DNA of 64,000 nucleotides from Candidatus Gastranaerophilales bacterium (GTDB lineage: Bacteria > Cyanobacteriota > Vampirovibrionia > Gastranaerophilales > Gastranaerophilaceae). Where the stretch lies: contig CALUTJ010000004.1 of NCBI GenBank assembly GCA_944323685.1, positions 1-64,000 of the forward strand, in the 5' to 3' direction. Below are positions 8,109-15,639 of this stretch, one piece after another. Position 1 is the stretch's first letter; every line of letters begins with the position of its first letter. The translations under genes were made by a program, and so were the position numbers. Below the pieces are notes generated by a model. It was not told the DNA's origin. It worked only from the letters and a program-made list of their open reading frames with translations, and did no database searches.

Positions 8109-9338
8109 ATGAATTTGTTTGATTCTTTGGAAAATTCAAATAAGCAGGTTCCGCTGGCAGAAATACTGCGGCCTAAAACCCTTGAGGAATACCTCGGACA
8201 AAACCAGATTGTCGGAGAAAATGCAGCGTTTATAAATCTTTTACGCTCGGGCAGGCTGTTTTCGTGTATATTCTGGGGGCCTCCGGGGTGCGGAAAAACT
8301 ACTCTCGCAAGGTTGATTGCAACAAAAACTAACAGCGAATTTATTGAAATAAGCGCGGTCAACTCGGGGATAAAAGACATAAAAGACTGTGTTGAAAAAG
8401 CTAAAGAGAATTTGCGCTATAACAGAAAAACAATTCTTTTTATCGATGAAATCCACCGCTACAGCAAAACCCAGCAGGACGCACTGCTTCCTTATCTTGA
8501 AAACGGAACCCTGTATCTTATTGGCTCGACTACGGAAAATCCCTCTTTTCAGGTTGTTCCTGCTTTGATATCGCGGGTTCAGGTTTTGATGCTGCACCCT
8601 ATTGACGAAGATAATATGTATTCCATTGTGCAAAAAGGTTTTACATACCTGTCGGAAAAACACGGGCCTATTTCTCTAAAACAGCAGGTTATTGATTTTA
8701 TTGTCAAATACTCCGGCGGTGACGCAAGATTGGCTCTAAATCTCGTTGAAAATTCATACTTTGCTGCCGATTATAAGGAAAACACCCGTACACTTTCAAT
8801 AGAAATACTCGAAAGCCTTGCACAGGAAAAAACTATCAAATACTCAAGGCAGGAACATTACGACATGGCATCTGCTTTCCAAAAAAGCATGAGAGGCTCT
8901 GATAAAGACGCTGCAATATACTGGATGGCCAAAATGATTGCAGGCGGAGAAGACCCCCGTTTTATTGCCCGCAGAATGATTGTTTGTGCTGCGGAAGACG
9001 TTGGGCTTGCTGACCCGAATGCGTTTAATATCGCAACAAATGCCTACAAATCAGTTGAACTTTTAGGAATGCCTGAAGGTCGTATCCCGCTTGCGCTTGC
9101 CGTGGCTTATATTTGTGATGCACCAAAATCCAATAAAGCAATCTGTGCGATAGATGCTGCACTCTCCGACATAATGAGCGGGCATGATTACCCGCCTCCT
9201 ATTCACCTTAGAGATGCACACTATAAAGATGCTAAAAAATACGGTTTTGGCAATGGTTATGTCTACACACACGACAACCCTGACTACAAGCAGCAGTTTA
9301 TGCCTGATGAGCTTGTTGGCAAAAAATATTTCAATTAA
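8109..9338 (+). CDS. rarA: Replication-associated recombination protein A (MgsA/WRIP1 family AAA ATPase)
   Basis: AAA+ ATPase acting at stalled replication forks; 409 aa from the ATG at 8109. Walker A GPPGCGKT is at residues 57-64, Walker B FIDEIHR near 108-114, sensor GSTTENPSF near 140, and the C-terminal tetramerisation part contains GSDKDAAIYWMA and GGEDPRFIARR. The ORF stays open further upstream, but those residues overlap the divergent gene and do not look like RarA. There is no clear ribosome site. Confidence 0.93.
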   Translation: MNLFDSLENSNKQVPLAEILRPKTLEEYLGQNQIVGENAAFINLLRSGRLFSCIFWGPPGCGKTTLARLIATKTNSEFIEISAVNSGIKDIKDCVEKAKENLRYNRKTILFIDEIHRYSKTQQDALLPYLENGTLYLIGSTTENPSFQVVPALISRVQVLMLHPIDEDNMYSIVQKGFTYLSEKHGPISLKQQVIDFIVKYSGGDARLALNLVENSYFAADYKENTRTLSIEILESLAQEKTIKYSRQEHYDMASAFQKSMRGSDKDAAIYWMAKMIAGGEDPRFIARRMIVCAAEDVGLADPNAFNIATNAYKSVELLGMPEGRIPLALAVAYICDAPKSNKAICAIDAALSDIMSGHDYPPPIHLRDAHYKDAKKYGFGNGYVYTHDNPDYKQQFMPDELVGKKYFN

Positions 9339-9340
9339 GT

Positions 9341-9380
9341 AAAAAGCCAAATTCAATTTTTTTGAATCTGGCTTTATTTT
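9341..9380. terminator. Bidirectional terminator between rarA and the coiled-coil gene
   Basis: The inverted repeat AGCCAAATTCAA / TTGAATCTGGCT is flanked by an A-tract on the left and a T-rich run on the right. It serves both convergent genes. Confidence 0.75.
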
Positions 9381-9406
9381 TGGTGTATTTGTGATTTTTG
9401 AATTTA

Positions 9407-9943
9407 TTATGCGAACTTCGGTGCTGCATTGTCGATTGCTTTTTCTTCGGCTTTTTCGACGCTTTCCAGTTCTTTCTGCGCTGCCGCAAGTTGTGTTTCC
9501 AGCGATTTTCGCTCCAGTTCTATCTGGTTTTCCATATCTTTTATTTGCCTCATCTTGCTTTCGTTGAGAGCATTTATCGATTGGTTCATCATATTCAAAC
9601 CTATACCCATCGGTGTACTCATAAAGTTTGCACCACCGTTTAAAAGACTTCCCATCGATGCCAGAGCACTTTGGACAGCTGCGTTGTTCATATCTCCGCC
9701 GCTTTCCTGTAGAGATTTCATCATACTTGCACTCAGTGCTTGCTGCTGCATTGTAAAGCCCATCTGGAACGCATTACCAATGTTAGAAAAGAGGGTCCGC
9801 GTATTAGCTATAGCGCGTTCCAACCGTCCGGCGTTGTCGGATAAGGTTTGTTGTTGTTGGCTCAACTGCATTATCCTCATTTGTAGTTGGTTAACGCGGT
9901 TGGTCAACATCAATTTTCTTGCTGTGAAAATTGCATAACCCAT
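9407..9943 (-). CDS. Coiled-coil protein, paralog of the gene at 52371
   Basis: Unrecognised 178-aa protein. It shares a conserved N-terminus (YAIFT-RKL-LT-R-N-LQ, residues 3-20) and C-terminus (about the last 45 residues, ending APKFA) with the protein at 52371-52916, while the middle differs. Both ends are predicted helical; the middle is Met/Ala/Gly/Ser rich. There is no signal peptide. The layout of conserved helical ends around a variable centre is seen in self-assembling or secreted filament proteins, but I see no flagellin or needle motif, so this is only an analogy. A GAGGAA site lies upstream of ATG. Confidence 0.75.
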   Translation of the reverse strand: MGYAIFTARKLMLTNRVNQLQMRIMQLSQQQQTLSDNAGRLERAIANTRTLFSNIGNAFQMGFTMQQQALSASMMKSLQESGGDMNNAAVQSALASMGSLLNGGANFMSTPMGIGLNMMNQSINALNESKMRQIKDMENQIELERKSLETQLAAAQKELESVEKAEEKAIDNAAPKFA

Positions 9944-10083
9944 TGTTGGTTTTCCTCTCGTGTTTAGTAATTAATTCCTCGTATCTAAATAAAAACATTT
10001 TCTTTTCAATAATTGCCTAATTTGTTCGTTTTTTGTTAAGATTTTGTAACAATTGTAACACGAGAAGTTTTTGTAAAACTTTG

Positions 10084-10482
10084 TTAATTCCGTACAGTGC
10101 TTGATATACAGATATCTTGAGGAGTAATAGTCCAGACTTTAATATTATATTTTAAAGCTACTGTCTTTAGTCTGGATAAATATTTATAATCCGTTTGCGG
10201 GTTTTCGATTATTAACACAACCCCTGCTTTTTTGCCGGTACAGTCAGCATAATAAAGCGCCTGTCCGATTGATTCGGCCCATTTTTTTGCAAAATCAAAC
10301 TCAATAGCATAATCTTCTGTAAGGCAATCGACCCTTGTTTTATCATTCAGTCTGGCTTCAGTTTGTCCGTTATTTATTTTGCACCAGTAGCTCTGGTATA
10401 TTTTTTCCGGATAGCAGTGTGCACAGGCAGGAGCAAGGCTTATAAGGGATAAAAGTGCCGCAGCAAGGATTTTGCAGTTCAT
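10084..10482 (-). CDS. Exported protein with PD-(D/E)XK nuclease-like motif
   Basis: 132 aa with a signal peptide (cleavage near ACA, residues 19-21). The mature part has the pattern Asp52 (RVDCLT) - Glu61 - Asp63 - Lys66/Lys67 in IEFDFAKKWAE, then IGQALYYA and the strand AGVVLIIE. This arrangement fits a small restriction-endonuclease-like fold. I recall similar short proteins in many bacteria, without known function. The gene begins 8 bp after the stop of the Cys-rich small gene, has no ribosome site of its own, and is probably translationally coupled. Confidence 0.7.
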   Translation of the reverse strand: MNCKILAAALLSLISLAPACAHCYPEKIYQSYWCKINNGQTEARLNDKTRVDCLTEDYAIEFDFAKKWAESIGQALYYADCTGKKAGVVLIIENPQTDYKYLSRLKTVALKYNIKVWTITPQDICISSTVRN

Positions 10483-10490
10483 CTAAAAAG

Positions 10491-10673
10491 CTAATTGCAG
10501 CCGCAAGACGGACTAAATGTTCCGTCACAGCATACCGCACGTCCGCCGCTGCAACCGCAGACACCGCCATGGTGAGAACAGCATCCGCTTCGCTGTGCTA
10601 AATGCGATGATAATGCAAACCCTGCACCTGTCGTTAACAGCATTACAATTAAAATAAAGCCAAATCTTTTCAT
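10491..10673 (-). CDS. Small Cys/His-rich exported protein, 60 aa
   Basis: A short protein with an N-terminal hydrophobic signal (residues 3-22) and a mature part dominated by Cys, His and Gly: GCCSHHGGVCGC and CCDGTFSPSCGC. The ten cysteines and two histidines suggest metal binding or disulfide knots. It is first in a two-gene unit with the nuclease-like protein at 10084-10482. I recall this Cys-rich segment occurring beside or fused to such nuclease-like domains, which supports a functional pair. Confidence 0.75.
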   Translation of the reverse strand: MKRFGFILIVMLLTTGAGFALSSHLAQRSGCCSHHGGVCGCSGGRAVCCDGTFSPSCGCN

Positions 10674-10880
10674 AAATATCCCCTATGTTATAGAGAATTA
10701 TATATTTATAAATATAGTGTTATATTACGTTTATGTAAAACAAATATTCTTTTTAAGAAAACTTTATAAAAGGGTAAGTTTTTTTATTAGTGAAAGGTTA
10801 TGGTATTGAATACAGTTTCAAGTTTATAATACTTGCATTCTGTTAAGTATGCTTAAACAAGTTTGTGATGACGGTTTATA

Positions 10881-11160
10881 TTGCTGTCATTCTGAACTTG
10901 TTTGACAAAGCGAACCAAAATTTTTGTCATGCTGAACTCGTTTGACAAAGCGAACCAAAATTTTTGTCATCCTGAACTTGTTTCAGGATCTTAAAAATTT
11001 TGTGTGAGCCTGTCCTTACGAAGTGCAGCATCTTACCAACTTGAAGTTTCTGTTTCCAGCTGGTAAGATCCCGAAATAAATTCGGGATGACAGTTATATT
11101 GTTGTCACCCTGAACTTATTTGACTACTTTTTCCAAAATCTTTGATTTTGTGAAAAATGT
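10881..11160. repeat. Palindromic repeat cluster (family C)
   Basis: Several copies of GTCATNCTGAACTNGTTT occur here. Two are in tandem with the same tail, GACAAAGCGAACCAAAATTT (about 10886-10970), and a third has GTTTCAGGATCTT. The cluster also includes the unit at 11031-11093. No gene is seen from 10674 to 11202. Confidence 0.7.
11031..11093 (+). repeat. 63-bp direct repeat, left of GIY-YIG gene
   Basis: Matches 11582-11644 at 61 of 63 positions. It contains two palindromes, CTTACCA/TGGTAAG and ATCCCGAA/TTCGGGAT. Confidence 0.85.
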
Positions 11161-11202
11161 CCGGTTTCCCACAGTATCTTACTAAATGATAAATGTTTAT
11201 CA

Positions 11203-11493
11203 TCAAGCCCAATCCATTGATAAATCTTTAAATTCAGGATTATTTTCTTTAATCAAATTTATTTTCCAATCTCTATGCCACCGTTTTAATTGTTTTTCAC
11301 GATTTAAGGCAGTTTCTACAGAATCAGTTAATTCATAATATACTAATCTGTCAATATTATATCTTTTAGTAAAACCTTCAGCGAATTTATTTTTATGCTC
11401 CCAAACTCTTTTTTGCAAATTTCCGGTTACTCCGATATAAAAAGAGGTCTGTAAATAATTAGTCATTATATAAACAGCATAACTTTTGTTCAT
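11203..11493 (-). CDS. GIY-YIG family endonuclease-like protein
   Basis: 96 aa, a single GIY-YIG domain. The motif reads AVYIMTN...FYIGVTGNLQKRVWEHK (residues 6-34), with the Arg and His/Glu of the family present and the C-terminal LNREKQLKRWHRDWK typical of the small YhbQ/UPF0213-like group. It probably cleaves or binds DNA. It is embedded between two 63-bp direct repeats within a cluster of palindromic repeats, which suggests it moved with, or acts on, them. No clear ribosome site is seen. Confidence 0.85.
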   Translation of the reverse strand: MNKSYAVYIMTNYLQTSFYIGVTGNLQKRVWEHKNKFAEGFTKRYNIDRLVYYELTDSVETALNREKQLKRWHRDWKINLIKENNPEFKDLSMDWA

Positions 11494-11581
11494 AGACTAA
11501 TTATAACATGCCAAGCCGGTAAGATCCCGAGGGGTAAATGAATTTTATTTATATTAATGTCACCCTGAACTTGTTTCAGGG

Positions 11582-11644
11582 TCTTACCAAATTGAAGTTT
11601 CTGTTTCCAACTGGTAAGATCCCGAAATAAATTCGGGATGACAG
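11582..11644 (+). repeat. 63-bp direct repeat, right of GIY-YIG gene
   Basis: Second copy of the unit at 11031-11093, with two mismatches, in the same orientation. It ends 40 bp before the next small gene. Confidence 0.85.
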
Positions 11645-11683
11645 CACGCTTAGTGTCAACTAACAAGTATAAAAGGAGGTATT

Positions 11684-11911
11684 ATGAAAATCAGAAAAGA
11701 TGTAAACGTAATAATCACATTTGACGACAAAGAATATTCGGAAGAAGAAACCGCAATTCTTTATCAACAATTTTTTGAGAGTTTAGCAAAAATCAAAGGA
11801 GTAAAAATTCCGGAATATACCGGAAAGGCTCTGGCTAAGGCACTTAGAGCTAAGTCAAAGACGTCTAAAGAGATTCGAACCTCTAAAACTGACAGTACAA
11901 AAGAGTTTTAG
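11684..11911 (+). CDS. Small hypothetical protein, 75 aa
   Basis: Unrecognised. A strong AAAGGAGG site precedes ATG. The protein begins with beta-like MKIRKDVNVIITF, then an acidic helix, and ends with a basic, Lys/Ser/Thr-rich tail. It sits between the GIY-YIG repeat cluster and the tRNA duplications and is followed by a terminator. Confidence 0.6.
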   Translation: MKIRKDVNVIITFDDKEYSEEETAILYQQFFESLAKIKGVKIPEYTGKALAKALRAKSKTSKEIRTSKTDSTKEF

Positions 11912-11979
11912 CGATTTTTAAAAAATTCTTTCAAAATACTCGAAATCCGCAAACGCAGATCACAAGCGAAAAGCCACTA

Positions 11980-12005
11980 AAAAAGAGCCTTTCAAGGCTC
12001 TTTTT
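11980..12005. terminator. Terminator hairpin
   Basis: AAAAGAGCC / GGCTCTTTTT forms a perfect stem with T-tracts on both strands. It ends the small gene on the plus strand. On the minus strand it follows the outermost copy of the tRNA 3' end. Confidence 0.8.
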
Positions 12006-12010
12006 AGAAA

Positions 12011-12201
12011 TGGTGGGCGTTGATGCTTAAACCGTAGTCGAGAGCAGAAGCTCGAGACGTACGGGAGAAGTATGCGCAGATTTTTCTAAAATTCAAGCCG
12101 CAAAAGCGGCGTAGAATTTGAAAAAGCCAGCAGAGGCGCAGCCTCGAAACAAAAAAAAGACTACATAAAGTAGTCTTTTCTATAAATGGTGGGCGTTGAG
12201 A
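12011..12201 (-). repeat. Duplicated tRNA-Val 3' ends with terminator
   Basis: Two extra copies of the tRNA acceptor 3' strand plus CCA (TGGTGGGCGTTGA on the plus strand) lie at 12011-12023 and 12187-12200. The second belongs to a perfect 49-bp direct repeat, 12153-12201 versus 12282-12330, that carries the tRNA end, its trailer and the terminator hairpin GACTAC/GTAGTC. Other hairpins lie between the copies, including GAGGC-GCA-GCCTC at 12133-12145. Confidence 0.85.
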
Positions 12202-12310
12202 AGAGCTCTTGTTTTAAAACTGACTAAATGTCAGTTTTAAAATGAGAAGAGAACTCCGTCGGGAGTGAGATGCCTCTCAACAAAAAAGACTACATAAAGT
12301 AGTCTTTTCT
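12202..12310 (-). repeat. Hairpin spacer and terminator downstream of tRNA-Val
   Basis: Contains a perfect 13-bp hairpin with loop TAAAT (12212-12242) and a short hairpin around 12253-12266. The tRNA terminator hairpin, GACTAC / GTAGTC with an A-tract on the plus strand (T-tract on minus), is at 12282-12310. Confidence 0.75.
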
Positions 12311-12315
12311 ATAAA

Positions 12316-12391
12316 TGGTGGGCGTTGAGAGGCTCGAACTCCCGACATCTTCCTTGTAAGGGAAGCGCTCTACCAACTGAGCTAAACGCCC
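12316..12391 (-). tRNA. tRNA-Val (anticodon UAC)
   Basis: The minus-strand sequence starts GGGCGTTTAGCTCAGTTGG and folds as a complete cloverleaf: acceptor GGGCGTT/AACGCCC, D-arm, anticodon arm with loop CTTACAA (anticodon TAC, reads GUA), T-arm with GTTCGAG, and an encoded CCA. It is 76 nt including CCA. It is the only complete copy among several truncated ones. Confidence 0.95.
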
Positions 12392-12576
12392 GCACCATAT
12401 ATTCTGTTTTCATCGCGCTTCCCAAGGGAAGCTTTATTTAAAATCGTGAGGTAAACCTCACTTAGCAACTGAGCTAAACGCCCGCAGTTTTTTGCCAGCG
12501 CTTCCTGAGAAAGCTTTATCTGACAGGGCAACTGGCTAAACGCCCGCACCATATATTCTGTTTTCATCGCGCTTCC
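12381..12576 (-). repeat. Truncated tRNA-Val 5' copies upstream of the tRNA
   Basis: The tRNA 5' end and its leader (12381-12422) are repeated perfectly over 42 bp at 12535-12576. A third copy of the 5' end is at 12466-12486. The bodies of these copies are degenerate, with a shortened anticodon-like stem GTGAGG/CCTCAC and no T-arm, so they are pseudo-tRNA fragments. Confidence 0.8.
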
Positions 12577-12673
12577 TGTGGGAAGCCTGACGGGTCACCG
12601 GCTTTATCAAACCTTATGCCCCTCTCGCTGTATAATTAATTATACATGCGGAATTTTTGATTTCAAGTATTTT

Positions 12674-14089
12674 TTATCTTTTTGTGAAAAATCCGATAAT
12701 CTTGTCTAAAAAGCCGTCAGAGTCAACCATTTCACCGGTAGACAGAAGGTCCAGTTTGCGTTTGATTTCTTCTTTTTCGTCAGAACTCGGTGCAAATTTT
12801 AGATATTTTTGATAATAATCTATTGCGTCATCGATTCTTTTGTTACTTTCGGCATGTTTAGCCAGCTTTAAAAATGTCGAATAGTCTTTTGTATTAATTT
12901 CGGCAAGGGCATGCAAATACTCGATAACTTTGTCTTCGTAGCCCTGCTCTTCGTAGAATTTAACAAGTTTTTTTAATGTTGCCACGTCATCTTTTTCAAT
13001 AGCAACAAGTTTTTCGCAAAACTCTGCACAGGCGTAATTGTCTTTCAGCACAGAGTATAAATTAATCAGTTCTTTTATTATTGCAGTGTTTTGCGGCTGC
13101 ATGTTGAAGGCTTTTAAATACTCATCAAGCGCTAAATCGTACTGATTTTTCTTAATGTAGTATTTCCCCCAGTTAAAGTGCTCGTTGAACTCATCGCCTG
13201 TTTTTTCATAAACAAGCGCTCTCATCTGAGCGGCTAAGGGGCTGTCTTGATTCTGTTTTTCCAGTGCGTCAATCCAGCTGAGAGCACTGTCTGCGTCATC
13301 AGTATTGTAATAATACTCTGCCATCAAGGCTTTGTAACTTATATCCTGTTTGTCGCTGTTTGAAAGTTTTTCTAAAAGCTCCCACGCCTCATCGTTTTTG
13401 TCCTGCATAAGCATAGCTTTTATTTTGTTTAAGACGTTTACAGCGTATTCTTCCGCTTTTGCATAATCCCCCAAGGCAAGATAAACCTTGCATAAACACT
13501 CTTTTACGGCGGCACTGTCGGGATAATCTTTTATTGCCTGCTGAAGAATATTTAATGCTGCGTCTTTGTCGTCCGTGTAATAGAGATTGGCTAAAGATAT
13601 GTATACAGCCTCGTTTTTGTCGTGGTCAAGAATTTTTAAGTATTCGTCAATTGCCTGCATGGGTTTGTTGAGGATTTCATAAGTCTGGGCCAGCAGGTAT
13701 CTTGCGGTAAGAATCTCTTTGTCATCACTTGTGTTGGAAATAGCTTTTTTGTAGTCATCGGTAGCCTGAGCCAGTCTGTGTTCAAGAGTTTTCAGCTTTG
13801 CACGCGTCATATAGTATTCGTAGTTGTTTTCCTGATAATACAAATCCAAAAGCTGGTTGTATGAAATAGGGTCTTCAGGCTTTAATCGCATAAACTCGTT
13901 CCAGTAATTTATTGCATCTTCGTTATGCTGGTGCATTTGAGCGGCAGTAGCAAGCTTTTGCAAAACTTCGGTATCTGTTTTGTCTATATTGTATGCGTAT
14001 TTATAACATTCATACGCCTGTTCGAATTTATCCTCGTCTTCAAACTGCTGTGCTTTTATAAGTGCTTCCGCTACTGTTCTGTTGCTCAT
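12674..14089 (-). CDS. TPR repeat protein, 471 aa
   Basis: Cytoplasmic scaffold-type protein made of about ten tetratricopeptide repeats (for example AINYWNEFMRLKPEDPISY, AIDEYLKILDHDKNEAVY, ALDEYLKAFNMQPQNTAI, AIDYYQKYLKFAPSS). It ends in a short hydrophobic tail, KIIGFFTKR. The ATG at 14089 is chosen because AAGGGACGAGG precedes it; a TTG 11 codons upstream is also in frame. It lacks a signal peptide. Its partner is unknown. It is divergent from the Met_gamma_lyase-family gene, with a family A repeat in the promoter region. Confidence 0.85.
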   Translation of the reverse strand: MSNRTVAEALIKAQQFEDEDKFEQAYECYKYAYNIDKTDTEVLQKLATAAQMHQHNEDAINYWNEFMRLKPEDPISYNQLLDLYYQENNYEYYMTRAKLKTLEHRLAQATDDYKKAISNTSDDKEILTARYLLAQTYEILNKPMQAIDEYLKILDHDKNEAVYISLANLYYTDDKDAALNILQQAIKDYPDSAAVKECLCKVYLALGDYAKAEEYAVNVLNKIKAMLMQDKNDEAWELLEKLSNSDKQDISYKALMAEYYYNTDDADSALSWIDALEKQNQDSPLAAQMRALVYEKTGDEFNEHFNWGKYYIKKNQYDLALDEYLKAFNMQPQNTAIIKELINLYSVLKDNYACAEFCEKLVAIEKDDVATLKKLVKFYEEQGYEDKVIEYLHALAEINTKDYSTFLKLAKHAESNKRIDDAIDYYQKYLKFAPSSDEKEEIKRKLDLLSTGEMVDSDGFLDKIIGFFTKR

Positions 14090-14170
14090 TTCCTCGTCCC
14101 TTATTTGTAATATTTTACTCAATTATACATAAGATATTGCGTCATCACAAGCACAATCGGGTAATTTTAT

Positions 14171-14349
14171 CTAATCCGGTGCCGCAGTTGCCGCCTCGAG
14201 CTTTCGAGCCGTCATTGCTCATCTTTGCCTTCTTTTGCGGCTGAACTGTGGTGAAGCCTGAAAAATGGCTTCACTATGTGAACAATGTGACACTCCAAAA
14301 ATTTGTTCACGTTGCTTTGCTCCTTATCACTAATTTTTCTCGGACAATC
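14171..14349 (+). repeat. Repeat family A, full copy
   Basis: Full copy lying in the divergent intergenic region 14090-14415, which holds no other recognisable feature. It has the same internal inverted repeats as the other copies. The right-hand one here is AAAAATTTGT/ACTAATTTTT, slightly decayed. Confidence 0.9.
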
Positions 14350-14415
14350 TAAACAACCTCTTTCTTTTTTGTTATTATCTTATTGAGGTAAAACAACAGG
14401 GATAATATATTATTT

Positions 14416-15636
14416 ATGAATAAGATAATTGAACTAGCCGAAGAAAAAGTACAACAATATTTTAAACATGTTGATAAAGTAAAAGAGTTTAACCAGAAAA
14501 AGGTTCTTGAAGCCTTCAGAAAAAACAAAATAGGTCTGGAGCATTTTGCTACGGTAAGCGGCTACGGCCACGATGATATGGGGCGCGAAGCACTGGATAA
14601 GACTTTTGCCGATGCTTTCAGTGCGGAAGCCGCAATTGTGCGTAACCATTTTGTATCAGGCACCCATGCAATAGCCTGTGCGTTGTTCGGTAATCTAAGA
14701 CACGGAGAAAAGCTCGTATCCGTTGTTGGTACTCCTTATGACACTATGGAAGAAGTTATCGGAACAAGAGGCAATTACAGAGCTTCTTTAATGGGACACG
14801 GGGTTAAATACGAAGAAATTCCGCTGGTAAACAACCTTGACGTTGATTTTGAAAAGCTTGAAAAAACAATCGATAAATCCGTAAATATGGTTACAATCCA
14901 ACGCTCAAGAGGCTATTCAACAAGAAAATCACTAAACATAGAAACAACCAAAAAAGTTATCGATATAGTAAAATCAAAAAATCCTGACTGTATCTGTTTT
15001 GTGGATAACTGCTACTGTGAATTTGTTGAAGAAAAAGAACCGCTGGAAATCGGAGCCGACCTTATAGCAGGGTCATTAATTAAAAACCCCGGCGGCGGGA
15101 TTGTAGAAACAGGCGGCTACATTGCAGGCAAACAGGAGTTTGTAGAACAGGCAGCATACAGGCTTACTGCACCGGGCATAGGCACGGAAGGCGGCGCTAT
15201 GCTTAACCAGACCCGTTTGATATTTCAGGGGCTGTTTATGGCTCCTTCGATTGTGTCTGAAGCAATTAAAGGTGCAATACTTGCTTCTCAGGTTTTCGAA
15301 GATATCGGGTTTATTTCTACTCCAAAACCCGATGTGCTCAGAACAGACCTTATCCAGACAATAGAGTTTGGCAAACCTGAGCCGTTGCTGGCTTTTTGTA
15401 AGGCATTGCAGCACAATTCACCTGTTGAATCTTATCTCACCCCTATACCGGATGAGGTTCCCGGATATGACGACAAACTCATTATGGCCGGCGGAAGCTT
15501 TATAGAGGGTTCAACCATTGAACTGTCCGCAGACGGGCCGATGAGAGCGCCTTATGCAGCTTATATGCAGGGCGGTTTGAATTATGCACACGTAAAAATA
15601 GCTCTGGACGGCGTTTTAAGAGAACTCGGGCTGTAA
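14416..15636 (+). CDS. Methionine gamma-lyase family / aluminium-resistance-type PLP enzyme
   Basis: 406-aa PLP-dependent enzyme of the Met_gamma_lyase (aluminium resistance) family, fold type I. The PLP lysine is expected at Lys223 in GSLIKNPGGG, and the cofactor aspartate at Asp197 in FVDNCYCEF. RNHFVSGTHAI (76-86) and QRSRGYSTRKS (162-172) are family hallmarks. True substrates in this family are poorly known, so the lyase name should be taken loosely. The gene stands alone after a family A repeat and converges with the transporter lipoprotein gene. Confidence 0.9.
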   Translation: MNKIIELAEEKVQQYFKHVDKVKEFNQKKVLEAFRKNKIGLEHFATVSGYGHDDMGREALDKTFADAFSAEAAIVRNHFVSGTHAIACALFGNLRHGEKLVSVVGTPYDTMEEVIGTRGNYRASLMGHGVKYEEIPLVNNLDVDFEKLEKTIDKSVNMVTIQRSRGYSTRKSLNIETTKKVIDIVKSKNPDCICFVDNCYCEFVEEKEPLEIGADLIAGSLIKNPGGGIVETGGYIAGKQEFVEQAAYRLTAPGIGTEGGAMLNQTRLIFQGLFMAPSIVSEAIKGAILASQVFEDIGFISTPKPDVLRTDLIQTIEFGKPEPLLAFCKALQHNSPVESYLTPIPDEVPGYDDKLIMAGGSFIEGSTIELSADGPMRAPYAAYMQGGLNYAHVKIALDGVLRELGL

Positions 15637-15639
15637 TAA

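Noticed and set aside
9407-9943. Flagellin or type III needle protein
   Set aside because: Conserved termini suggest an analogy, but no flagellin or needle motif is present.
12382-12567. Minus-strand 61-residue frame
   Set aside because: It translates the tRNA 5' end and its duplicated copies.
12133-12576. CRISPR-like series of repeats
   Set aside because: The repeated pieces are tRNA ends and hairpins with irregular spacing, and there are no Cas genes.
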